From the NCBI GenBank assembly GCA_903857265.1, contig CAIODZ010000022.1:1-64000 (forward strand): a stretch of 64,000 bases of DNA, read 5' to 3'. The translations under genes were made by a program, and so were the position numbers. This document shows, in pieces, positions 44,906-53,597 of the stretch; within the stretch, counting starts at the first letter, position 1, and each line of letters begins with the position of its first letter. The DNA comes from an uncultured Phycisphaerales bacterium. GTDB lineage: Bacteria > Planctomycetota > Phycisphaerae > Sedimentisphaerales > Anaerobacaceae. The notes under the pieces are model-generated. The model ran no database searches. It was given only the letters and a program-made list of their open reading frames with translations, and had not been told where the DNA came from.

Positions 44906-46673
44906 CCGGTCTCTTATAATCAGTAAGTCCACAGACCCGCTGAGCAAGTTTGACTGCTTTTTCAGGATTGCGAACCGAGGCTTTATCACTCGAAGCCAAA
45001 AACCAAGCCAATTCATTCATCGGCTCAACCCAGTCAGGTTTGAGAAGCACAGCCTTCTCGAAGTGTGCAACAGCTTCATTGATTTTACCCACTTGCACCA
45101 AAACTTGTCCAAGATGGTAGTGAGTCAAAGCAGAGTCAGGATTTATTCGCAGCGATTCATCAAAATTGGCCACCGCACTATCGAGCTTGCCTTGATTAGT
45201 CAGGACATAACCAAGATTGATACGAGCATCCTTAAGATTCGGGTCAATATTCAAAGCTTTTGTAAAATATTCGCCAGCCTGGGCGAACTTGCCCTGCCGG
45301 CCGAATATAATGCCAAGACCATTAAGTGCAAGGGGTGTATCCGGCTTTATCTGAAGGCACTTTTGAAACTCTGCGGCAGCTTCGTCAAACTCGTCCGTAT
45401 CTCTCAGAGCTACTGCCATATTAAAATGAGCTTTATAATTATCCTTTGTAACTTTTAACGCATGCGTGCATAACGATAGGCTGTCTTTCCAATATCCCGA
45501 CTGGATATTTGAGCATATAGCCAAAATCAGTAAAATAATTAACGAAGATGTCGCTAATATAAATTTACGATATTGCCAATTAACAAGCATTTCAGATACG
45601 CCCCAGGCAATAATAATGAATAACCCTGTCAGGGTGATGTAGCTATAACGATCGGCCATTGCCTGGTCGCCAACCTGAATAAGGCCGATGACAGGAACAA
45701 GCGTTCCAAGATACCAAAACCAGCCTGTTAAAAGATACCGATGTTTTGAAGAAAATCTAAGAATGAAAAAAGTTACGGCAAGCAGAAAAAATGCTGAAAC
45801 AACCGCATACAATATCGAAATATTCCGGCCGGGGTGTGGATAAAAATAAGCTAATCCGGCGGGCCAAAACATCTTTTCAATATATTTCACATAAGAGATG
45901 AAAGCATTGCTGATGCGAGTTGTTAAACTAAGGTCAGTGATCTGAGATACTGCTCTCCCGCTTCGCTGAACAAGAAAAGTAACAATACTCGATATTGCCG
46001 TTAAAAAAACAAAAGGGATTTTTTCTAAAATCAAACGATAGAATCTCAGCTTGCCAAAACGTTCAAGCGGCCAATAATCTAACAGCAGCAATATAAAAGG
46101 CAGAGTAACCAGCATAGGCTTCGACATCAGGCCAAGAGCAAAAAATACAATCACTAAAAGATATCTGCCGGTCTTTGGACGATTGACATAACGAACATAG
46201 GCCCACATTGTAAGCAGCCAGAAAAAAGTGCTCAGCACATCTTTGCGTTCGGAAACCCAGGCGACAGATTCGACGTGAAGCGGATGAAGTGCAAATAAAG
46301 CCGCCACAAATGCGCTTAGCCAAGTCGCCCTTGTCATTCGTTTCAGAACGAGGAAAAGCAACAAAGTATTTGCAATGTGAAAGATAAGATTAGTGATATG
46401 ATGGCCGCCTGCGTTAGAGCCGTATAATTGCCAATCAAGAATATGTGAAATCCAGGTTAAGGGATGCCAGTTGGCGGCATAACCGGAGGTGAAAGCCCAC
46501 TCGACCGCCTTAAGTGTGATACCAGCCTGAATGTTTGAGTTTTCATAGACATAAGGCGGGTCGTCATAATTAACAAACTCATAGCTGCCAACCTGACAAT
46601 AGACCGCTACGGTGGCGAGCGTCAATGCCAGACAAATCCAAAAACTGCTGTATTTAGTCAATTTGTTGCTCAT
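44715..46673 (-). CDS. TMTC-like membrane protein with TPR repeats, copy 2
   Basis: The start MSNKLTKY at 46673 overlaps the stop of copy 3 by 20 bp. The 652-residue protein has the same membrane half as its neighbours (NYDDPPYVYE loop and LHPLHVESVAWVSERKD). It carries the fullest TPR region of the three, about five units (about 405-560), each with a NLGYVL or NGLGIIFGRQGKF type helix. The shared tail SKAIEITEKALELCQSS follows. The downstream gene overlaps its end, so the trio is translationally coupled. Confidence 0.82.
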   Translation of the reverse strand: MSNKLTKYSSFWICLALTLATVAVYCQVGSYEFVNYDDPPYVYENSNIQAGITLKAVEWAFTSGYAANWHPLTWISHILDWQLYGSNAGGHHITNLIFHIANTLLLFLVLKRMTRATWLSAFVAALFALHPLHVESVAWVSERKDVLSTFFWLLTMWAYVRYVNRPKTGRYLLVIVFFALGLMSKPMLVTLPFILLLLDYWPLERFGKLRFYRLILEKIPFVFLTAISSIVTFLVQRSGRAVSQITDLSLTTRISNAFISYVKYIEKMFWPAGLAYFYPHPGRNISILYAVVSAFFLLAVTFFILRFSSKHRYLLTGWFWYLGTLVPVIGLIQVGDQAMADRYSYITLTGLFIIIAWGVSEMLVNWQYRKFILATSSLIILLILAICSNIQSGYWKDSLSLCTHALKVTKDNYKAHFNMAVALRDTDEFDEAAAEFQKCLQIKPDTPLALNGLGIIFGRQGKFAQAGEYFTKALNIDPNLKDARINLGYVLTNQGKLDSAVANFDESLRINPDSALTHYHLGQVLVQVGKINEAVAHFEKAVLLKPDWVEPMNELAWFLASSDKASVRNPEKAVKLAQRVCGLTDYKRPEFLDTLAVAYAAAGNFSKAIEITEKALELCQSSEQETLKKELGSRLALYKAGKPYIENEQQID

Positions 46674-46844
46674 TTTCGATATAAGGTTTACCCGCCTTAT
46701 AAAGAGCCAGCCGGCTTTCAAGCTCCTTTTTAAGCGTTTCCTGGTCGGAAGATTGGCATAATTCCAGGGTTTTTTCAGTTATTTCTATGGCTTTACTGAA
46801 GTTGCCTGCTGCAGCATAAGCAACAGCCAGGGTATCCAAATTTT
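46639..46844 (-). repeat. About 200-bp direct repeat, copy B
   Basis: Counterpart of 44700-44905, covering the end of copy 3 and the start of copy 2. The 1.94-kb separation equals one gene unit. Confidence 0.8.
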
Positions 46845-48201
46845 CGGGGTCGCTGTAATGAGTAATTTTACAGGCCTCTTTGGCAAGCTGTATTGCCCTG
46901 TAAGGATTGTACGCCGTAATTTTCGGGTCAACCGCTAAAAACCGGGCCAATTCATTCATCGCCATAAAATTATCTTTCGTCACATCAATGGCATGCTGAA
47001 ACAAAGTCGAGGTATTTCGCCAGTAGCGAAGCTGATTATAAGTACATATCGATATGGTTGAAACAATCAGCAGCGCCAATGAAGCAAGTATGATTTTTTC
47101 ATATCGCCATTTTGCCAACAGGTCCGGTATTCCCCATGCAATGATAATAAATAAACCTGTCAGTGTAATATAACTATAACGGTCGGCCATACCCTGGATG
47201 CCAACCTGAATAATGCCGATGACGGGCACAAGCGTTCCAATATACCAGAACCATCCTGTCACCAAGTATCGGCGATTTTTTCCAAATCGAATCACAAGAA
47301 CAGTCGCGGCCATCAGAAGACTTGCGGATATTATAACGAACGTAATCGAAACATTGCGGCCGGGGTGCGGATAGAATATGGCCAAATGATCCGGCCAGAA
47401 CATTTTCTTTATATATACTATGTAAGAAACAAGAACATTGAAAATGCGGAACTTTAAAGGGAGCAGATTAAGCGATACTACCGCCATGCTGCTTCGCTGT
47501 ACAAGAAATGTAACAACACTTGAAGCCGCCGAGAGAACAAAGAAAGGAATTTTTTCTTCAATCAAATAGAAAAGTGTGCGCCGCCTGAAGCGTTCAAGAG
47601 GCCAATAATCAAGCAGAAGCAATACAAAAGGCAAAGTTACCAGCATAGGTTTTGCCATTAAACCGAGAGCGAGAAACGAAACTGTCCACAAATATCGGCT
47701 GATACCTGGCTTATTCACATAACGCAAATATGCCCACATTGTCAGCAGCCAGAAAAAAGTGCTCAGCACATCTTTGCGTTCAGAGACCCACGCGACGGAT
47801 TCGATGTGAAGAGGATGAAGCGCAAACAGTGCCGCTACAAATGCGCTCTGCCAAAGTACCCCCGTCATTTGTTTTAGAACAATGAAAAGCAGCAGGGTAT
47901 TTACAATATGGAAAATCAGGTTAGTAATATGGTGGGCGCCTGCGTTTTCACCGAAAAGCTGCCAGTCCAGCATATACGACAGCCATATTAATGGATGCCA
48001 GTTGGCCGTAGAATCGGTAGTAAAAGCCCATTTGATGGATTCAAACGTGATGCCAGATTGTATATCCGGGTTTTTATAGACGTAATAGGGGTCATCATAA
48101 GTAATAAACTTGAAACTGTGTACCTGATAAAAAACGGCAAAGGTAGTTAGTCCTAATACCAGGCAAATCAAAAAAGACCGTCTGTTTGAGCTTGTATCCA
48201 T
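46654..48201 (-). CDS. TMTC-like membrane protein, copy 3 lacking most TPR repeats
   Basis: This 515-residue protein starts MDTSSNRRSFLICLVLG at 48201. The membrane half matches the other copies (TYDDPYYVYK and LHPLHIESVAWVSERKD). After FQHAIDVTKDNFM it jumps straight to MNELARFLAVDP and the common tail, so the TPR array of copy 2 is missing. The tail is almost identical to that of copy 2. The simplest reading is an internal deletion or unequal exchange between tandem copies. Confidence 0.8.
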   Translation of the reverse strand: MDTSSNRRSFLICLVLGLTTFAVFYQVHSFKFITYDDPYYVYKNPDIQSGITFESIKWAFTTDSTANWHPLIWLSYMLDWQLFGENAGAHHITNLIFHIVNTLLLFIVLKQMTGVLWQSAFVAALFALHPLHIESVAWVSERKDVLSTFFWLLTMWAYLRYVNKPGISRYLWTVSFLALGLMAKPMLVTLPFVLLLLDYWPLERFRRRTLFYLIEEKIPFFVLSAASSVVTFLVQRSSMAVVSLNLLPLKFRIFNVLVSYIVYIKKMFWPDHLAIFYPHPGRNVSITFVIISASLLMAATVLVIRFGKNRRYLVTGWFWYIGTLVPVIGIIQVGIQGMADRYSYITLTGLFIIIAWGIPDLLAKWRYEKIILASLALLIVSTISICTYNQLRYWRNTSTLFQHAIDVTKDNFMAMNELARFLAVDPKITAYNPYRAIQLAKEACKITHYSDPENLDTLAVAYAAAGNFSKAIEITEKTLELCQSSDQETLKKELESRLALYKAGKPYIENEQQID

Positions 48202-48242
48202 CTATTCAAAAATAAGCATTACTGTAAAACTTTCAAGATATT

Positions 48243-48299
48243 AATCGCTAAAGCAATGCTCATTAGACGGCGTTCAGTTTATTGCCAACACTCACTAGC
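48243..48299 (+). repeat. Remnant of the regulator 3' end at right border of the TMTC-like block
   Basis: Bases 48243-48264 are identical to 42801-42822 inside the XylR-like gene. From 48258 the sequence continues like the regulator's very end (42946-42987). The two parts meet at GCTCATT, which occurs at both places in the regulator. This implies a copy of the 3' end with a 125-bp internal deletion. Confidence 0.65.
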
Positions 48300-50153
48300 G
48301 GGGTCTCGATTACACCTCAGCCAGTCTATTGCGAATTGAGCTATCTCCGTCAAGTTGCCTGCCCACGCGTCAGCCAGTTGAGCATAGTCGAGGAAATCTA
48401 CCTCGCAGTCACCATCGAGGTCAGAGATTATAGGGGCGGTGCAGACATATGCTGTAGTAAAGCTCCACACTGTGCCAGTTGTCTCCCCTGCCGAATTTTT
48501 TTCATCGACGCGCCAGTAATAATTCGCATCTGGCAATATTCCCGTCGCAAATGAAGTGCCCGTTTGTTCGCCGACAAACTCCGGCGGGTTGGTCGTACCG
48601 AAATATACCATATGTGATGTGGCTTCCGCACCCGCCGCCCATGTCAGCGAGATACCTTCGGGAGCAACTCCTGTTGCCCCGTCAATCGGCCTCGGCTGCC
48701 ACGCGGTAGAGGGCAATTCGCCGAGATTTTTGGGATTCCATGGGTTTTGTGCAAAGACGTTGTTTACATCCCTCCATATCGCTGCCTCTTCATCAGTGAG
48801 CTGCCTCGACCCGGGCGTGAGCCGATGACTTACGTTAATAAGGTTGCCGGACCGGTCAACCGACTTATACTCCCACCACCTGAAATTACTGAAATCATTA
48901 ACATCCGCTGACGGTTTCCATCCGACAGGGTAAACAACAGAGCCGGACATAATGCAGTTTAGAAAAACGCTCTGACAGTAAGGGTAGCTGTTATTCGTCG
49001 TTCGCCCGAGGTATATTCCAAAAACTCCCGGCGGCACTGTCAGATTGCAGTCCACCAGGAAAAGGCCGTTGACATTCTGTGCAGCCCTCGGCTGTGTTAT
49101 ATATGAAGTACTCGATGTAAGCGAACGCATTTCGCATTTGTCGAAGTAGGCTGTCCCCGCTCCCCAGATATAATCCGTGTCCCCTTCGATGTAACAATTA
49201 TTGAAATACGTCTGGCCGGCGTTAAGCAGCAGCGTATCCTGATAGCTTTTGTATTTGCAGTTCTGCGCAAGGCACTGCAACGCGTCATTTCTTATTGTTT
49301 CCGCCTGGCCTGAATTGTCCGGCGCGGTGTTGAGGAACGTCATATTGTACATCCTGAACCCGTTGCCGCAATTTTTTACCATCATTCGGATGGAGGTGCC
49401 GCTGTTGAATGCGTTACGATTATATCCTGCTATAATTGTCGTATTCGTATCCTCGCCAAGCCACGTCACATTGGCTTTGCCGCTGGGTATATTAACTATT
49501 TCCCTATAAGTGCCTTTCTTTATCCTTATGAGCGTCCGCATCGCATCGTTGTTTGCCACGGCATCAACGGCGCCCTGCAACGTGCAGAAATCTCCGCTTC
49601 CATCCAACGCTACCGTATAATCGTGGTCTGCCGTTGGCGCAGATGCTTTAGTTGTGAACCGCCACGTTGTGTTGTCGGTTATCGCGGGCGAAGTATTGCC
49701 GCCGGCGTCCGTGCAGAAACCGGCAGTCATCTTCACATAGTATGCTGTGTTATAAGCCAGACGCACCGATGGGTATATCTCTACCGTATTGCCGCTTACG
49801 GCAAAAGGCTCGTAGTTCAGTGTTAATCCGTTTAGAGTAATCTGATACGGCCAGCCGCTTGCCGTATGCCCGTAAGAATCGACGGGCAGTGTCTGCAGAT
49901 TAAGTTGATAGACCACCGAATCATCCGATACCTTGCATATCTGCAAATTGCCGCTGGTCGCTACAATCGGCACCGTGCCAAAAGTTATCCACAGTTTGGT
50001 ATCTGCGTATGCTTCGACAGCATTATTTGCCGGCAAAAGATTCGTTATCGTCATATCGGCAGCCCCGGCACTTGAGCCCCCAGGGAGTCCTAATGCGACA
50101 AGCAGCACAAAAACCCAAATATACCGCCTCATGACCAACTTACAGATAACCAT
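48279..50153 (-). CDS. Secreted CE8 pectinesterase with Ig-like modules and dockerin-like tail
   Basis: It is 624 aa from ATG 50153; ATG 50132 gives a tighter signal peptide (MRRYIWVFVLLVALG to SSAGAAD). Domains in order are an SbsA/Big_5-like Ig module (about 32-170), the CE8 beta-helix (about 178-480), an Fn3-like module (about 490-575), and a single dockerin-like loop (DLDGDCEVDFLDYAQLADAW). The CE8 core has SYQDTLLLNAGQTYFNNC and GDTDYIWGAGTAYFDKC intact. The usual LGRPW reads LGRTT, so the aromatic substrate residue is missing. The last residues CNRDPASECWQ match those of the adjacent PL9-like lyase. Confidence 0.88.
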   Translation of the reverse strand: MVICKLVMRRYIWVFVLLVALGLPGGSSAGAADMTITNLLPANNAVEAYADTKLWITFGTVPIVATSGNLQICKVSDDSVVYQLNLQTLPVDSYGHTASGWPYQITLNGLTLNYEPFAVSGNTVEIYPSVRLAYNTAYYVKMTAGFCTDAGGNTSPAITDNTTWRFTTKASAPTADHDYTVALDGSGDFCTLQGAVDAVANNDAMRTLIRIKKGTYREIVNIPSGKANVTWLGEDTNTTIIAGYNRNAFNSGTSIRMMVKNCGNGFRMYNMTFLNTAPDNSGQAETIRNDALQCLAQNCKYKSYQDTLLLNAGQTYFNNCYIEGDTDYIWGAGTAYFDKCEMRSLTSSTSYITQPRAAQNVNGLFLVDCNLTVPPGVFGIYLGRTTNNSYPYCQSVFLNCIMSGSVVYPVGWKPSADVNDFSNFRWWEYKSVDRSGNLINVSHRLTPGSRQLTDEEAAIWRDVNNVFAQNPWNPKNLGELPSTAWQPRPIDGATGVAPEGISLTWAAGAEATSHMVYFGTTNPPEFVGEQTGTSFATGILPDANYYWRVDEKNSAGETTGTVWSFTTAYVCTAPIISDLDGDCEVDFLDYAQLADAWAGNLTEIAQFAIDWLRCNRDPASECWQ

Positions 50154-50228
50154 ATTCCGCCCTATCCGAAAATCAAACTGTTCTCTAAATTATGGTTAAC
50201 CGCCGGTCTGTAACGACCGGTGTTCTTC

Positions 50229-51680
50229 TTATTGCCAACACTCGCTGGCAGGGTCTCGATTGCAGGTCAGCCATTCTGTTGCGAATTTGGCTATGTCCAG
50301 AAGATTCAGGTAGCCGTCGTCGTTCAAATCAATCCTAGGCGGGTTGCTTCCCCACACGTCGGCCAGTTGAGCATAGTCGAGGAAATCCACCTCGCAGTCG
50401 CCATTGAGGTCAGAGGCAAACGGTGTTATGCAGCCGCCATACTCAAAGTATCCGAGGTCGGGTGCAGTTCCGTGGTAAGGCAATCCGACATAGGTTCCAC
50501 CATTAATGAGATCGCTTCCGGCCGCAAGGTGCATAAAATTAATGTCCGGCAAACTGCCATCGGCTTTTCGCGGACCATACGCCGCAGAAGGATCAGTATT
50601 GACAAAATCCGCACTGGTAGTAACAAACGGGCTCTGCCAGCTATTTGTTTTTTGCGTTGCATAAGCAAGGTGAATCGCGCCTGATAAACTAACGCAATTG
50701 GTAACTGTTGCCGTATAGCCGCTACTCAGCGCTTCTGAAATTTCAAAATTATTTGTTGAAGAACCATTACCATTATAAAATGCTGTACAATTGTAGAGAG
50801 TCATCGAACCTTTATTGTGATTCTGGTCAAATCCTTCCTTCTGATTATTGAATGAAAGGCAGTTCTTCAGAATCACATTATGATGATTGGTCGAAGAACC
50901 CATCTTGAATCCGTTACCATTACCCTGACTGACAGTTCCATCTTTTAGATAACCGGCCTTAAAAGCCCAGCAGTTTTCAAATGTTGTAGTTACATTATCA
51001 GTCGGTGCGTTCAGATAGCAATCATACCCGTCATCTGAATTCTGCCATGACCTGCATCCATAAAAATAATTGCCAGTGCCGAGAGTAAGTTTTGGAGAAA
51101 AACCATCGGCATTTCCTCCCGGCGTAGGAGTTGAAAGATAATCATAATTATAGTAAGAATCACAATTTATAATTTGATTGTATGTTGCTCCATTGGATAA
51201 TTGCAAACCACTGTCACAATTCTCATAGAAAGAACAAAATTCAACGATGTTATATTGGCCTTGAATAATCATTCCATTGTCGCCGGCTTTGTAAACATCA
51301 AAACCTTTCATATACCAGTAACTGCCGCTCAAGGTTATCCCTCTATTTGTGCTATCATATGCCAAAGCGGAAAAATCAAGGATTGGACGTGGGTCGCCGG
51401 GATATGCCAATAAATAAAATTTGGAAGTGCTCGAACCGGAATTCGATATCGAAACCCTGGAAGTATAAAGATATCTTCCTCCGCGAAGGTAAGTTGTATC
51501 TCCGGCTGCCATTGCTGTTACAGCTTTCGTAATTGTAAACCAGGGATTACCTATCGAACCGTTGCCGGTAGTATCATTTCCATTCGGGTCAAGATAATAA
51601 GTGCTGCAATACGCAGGATACGCTGCAAAAAGAATCCACAGCATAAGCGGCAACACCCCCTGCCAAAACGCTCTTTTCAT
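50229..51680 (-). CDS. Secreted PL9-like pectate lyase with dockerin
   Basis: This 483-residue protein has a signal peptide ending AYPAYC-S. A right-handed beta-helix follows from STYYLDPNGNDTTGNG. PL9 features are visible: GGNADGFSPKLTLGTGN and CRSWQNSDDGYDCY (calcium-site Asp cluster), and GNGNGFKMGSS (candidate catalytic Lys). The C terminus carries two full calcium loops, DLNGDCEVDFLDYAQLADVW and DLNDDGYLNLLDIAKFATEW, then CNRDPASECWQ. It is divergent from a GH28 gene across the second candidate operator. Confidence 0.88.
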   Translation of the reverse strand: MKRAFWQGVLPLMLWILFAAYPAYCSTYYLDPNGNDTTGNGSIGNPWFTITKAVTAMAAGDTTYLRGGRYLYTSRVSISNSGSSTSKFYLLAYPGDPRPILDFSALAYDSTNRGITLSGSYWYMKGFDVYKAGDNGMIIQGQYNIVEFCSFYENCDSGLQLSNGATYNQIINCDSYYNYDYLSTPTPGGNADGFSPKLTLGTGNYFYGCRSWQNSDDGYDCYLNAPTDNVTTTFENCWAFKAGYLKDGTVSQGNGNGFKMGSSTNHHNVILKNCLSFNNQKEGFDQNHNKGSMTLYNCTAFYNGNGSSTNNFEISEALSSGYTATVTNCVSLSGAIHLAYATQKTNSWQSPFVTTSADFVNTDPSAAYGPRKADGSLPDINFMHLAAGSDLINGGTYVGLPYHGTAPDLGYFEYGGCITPFASDLNGDCEVDFLDYAQLADVWGSNPPRIDLNDDGYLNLLDIAKFATEWLTCNRDPASECWQ

Positions 51681-51758
51681 ACCTGCTACTCCAAAAGACA
51701 GTCAACTTCCGTACCATTATACCATAAAACCTGGTAAAATTACGGCCTGATAGGAATA

Positions 51759-51790
51759 TTTGCGCGATATTATCTTTTTATTTGCGCAAA
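51759..51790. promoter_or_regulatory. Candidate operator TTTGCGC-N18-GCGCAAA, copy 2
   Basis: Arms and spacing match the copy at 41197 exactly, while the 18-bp centres differ. It lies 79 bp from the PL9-like ATG and 85 bp from the GH28 ATG, so it is centred between two divergent pectinase genes. Confidence 0.65.
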
Positions 51791-51874
51791 AAGACTACCT
51801 TAGGAACTTAACTGTGCATTAAAATGAGTGTTTCTAAAAGTCGTATTTTTGATAAAATATTTGGAGTGACCAGT

Positions 51875-53548
51875 ATGCGAAAAAACCTCGTTTTATTCGT
51901 CGCCTTTTCAATATGGTTTGGTTGTGCCGCCTTCCAAAAACAGGCCCAAAGTGCAACTACACCCGATTCCAACGCACCCAAAACGGCCGTTGGTAAAGCT
52001 GCATCCGTTGCCGCGCCTCAAAAATTGATGGTCCCCCCTATGGCTTATGATGATTCAAGCATTACGGCTATTTGGAGCAAACCATCTGATTATTCTAATG
52101 TTGCCAGTTACAATGTGTATCAAAACGGGTCTCTGGCCGGAAATACAAAAAACCTTTTTTTCAATATTACAGGATTGGAACCCAATTCCCCCTATTCGCT
52201 TATTGTAAAAGCCGTAGACGCATCCGGAAAAGAATCCGGGCCCAGCAATAAAGTCATACAATCAACAGCTCCGGCAATGAAAGTATTTAATGTTACGGCA
52301 TACGGTGCAGTCGGCGACGGCAAAACATTAAATACCGCCGCAATTCAAAAGGCGATTGATGAATGCACGTCGGGCGGGAAAGTTTTAATTCCTTCCGGCA
52401 CATTCGTCAGCGGCGCCCTTTTCTTAAAAAGCAATATGACACTTCAAATCGACGGGACTCTGCGAGGCAGCGATGACGCTAATGATTATCCGCTGACAAG
52501 TAAAAGATTCCCGTACTACATATCCGGCAACAATTATATGGGTTTGATAAACGCTTATACTACAAATTATGGAAGCATTACTAATGTTAGGATATGCGGC
52601 AGCGGAAATGTCTGCGGCGGGAGCTGGGCAGGCGGTAATGCTATCGATACCGTCCTCGGCATAAATGAAAGGAACGCAAGCGGAGGCAATGACAGCGCCA
52701 GGGCAGATATGATTACCGTTAAAGGCGTTGATGGTTTATATCTCGGCGGACTCACACTGATAAACTCGCCGATGCACGTCATCTTTATCAGCTATTCCAA
52801 AGACATCACAGTAAACGGACTTACGGTTACTACTTACGATATTCATAACGCAGACGGCATTGACCTTGCGACAAGCGACTCAGCATATATATTCAACTCG
52901 AGCTTCGATACCGGCGATGATTGTATTAATTTTAATGCCGGTGTCGGCGCTGATGGTGTAAAAGAAAATTACCCGGATAACAATATCAGAGTCTTCAATT
53001 GCATAACCAAACGAGGTCATGGCGGCGTAGTTTTCGGCAGTTTCACGGCAGCGTGGATTCAGAATGTTTTAGTAGAGGACTGTAATTTTGACGGAACGGA
53101 CATCGGCCTTCGATTTAAAACCAACCAATCAAACGGCGGCGGCGCCAGAAACGTCATTTGCAGGGACATTATAATCAAGAATATTGCAAAAGACGCGGCA
53201 ATATTTTTCGATAGCGCTTATGCACATACACCTTCCAAGTATACTTCTGCAGGGCCGGGGCAATTCAAGGATATTACAGTAAAGAACATTACCTGCACCA
53301 ACCTTAAAAAGTATGGTATTTATGTAAGCGGATTAGAAGGCACGCCGCATACTAATCTGTCTCTGAGCAACATTTCTATAGACGGCGCCGCGTCCGGCGG
53401 AGCATATATCAAATATTGCACAAACAGCACATTTGACACGATTAGCACTACAAACAGCCCCCCCGCCTGGACAATTGATGCGAATTCAACCTCCGGGCTT
53501 ACTTTCAAAAATTGCAGTCCGTCGCCAAAATATGTAACTTCAGAATAA
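51875..53548 (+). CDS. Secreted polygalacturonase, GH28, with Fn3 domain
   Basis: I start at ATG 51875, which follows GGAG and yields the export signal MRKNLVLFVAFSIWFGCAAF, possibly a lipoprotein with Cys17. A longer start at 51824 is less likely. The 557-residue protein has an Fn3 domain (about 55-135, ALWSKP-like IWSKPSDYSNVASYNVY) and a GH28 beta-helix from VFNVTAYGAVGDGKT. Catalytic motifs are NADGIDLATS, DTGDDCINF, RGHGGVVFGS and GLRFKTN, all consistent with an active inverting hydrolase. It opens the + strand run with the two CE12 esterases and the symporter. Confidence 0.9.
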   Translation: MRKNLVLFVAFSIWFGCAAFQKQAQSATTPDSNAPKTAVGKAASVAAPQKLMVPPMAYDDSSITAIWSKPSDYSNVASYNVYQNGSLAGNTKNLFFNITGLEPNSPYSLIVKAVDASGKESGPSNKVIQSTAPAMKVFNVTAYGAVGDGKTLNTAAIQKAIDECTSGGKVLIPSGTFVSGALFLKSNMTLQIDGTLRGSDDANDYPLTSKRFPYYISGNNYMGLINAYTTNYGSITNVRICGSGNVCGGSWAGGNAIDTVLGINERNASGGNDSARADMITVKGVDGLYLGGLTLINSPMHVIFISYSKDITVNGLTVTTYDIHNADGIDLATSDSAYIFNSSFDTGDDCINFNAGVGADGVKENYPDNNIRVFNCITKRGHGGVVFGSFTAAWIQNVLVEDCNFDGTDIGLRFKTNQSNGGGARNVICRDIIIKNIAKDAAIFFDSAYAHTPSKYTSAGPGQFKDITVKNITCTNLKKYGIYVSGLEGTPHTNLSLSNISIDGAASGGAYIKYCTNSTFDTISTTNSPPAWTIDANSTSGLTFKNCSPSPKYVTSE

Positions 53549-53597
53549 CTCCGTTTTTTAACATTATGGTTTTTTATTGTTAAATTTGGGATTTTTT

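Noticed and set aside
53577-53597. Earlier TTG start for the first CE12 gene
   Set aside because: It would add seven residues before a complete signal peptide; ATG 53598 matches the start of the tandem paralogue.
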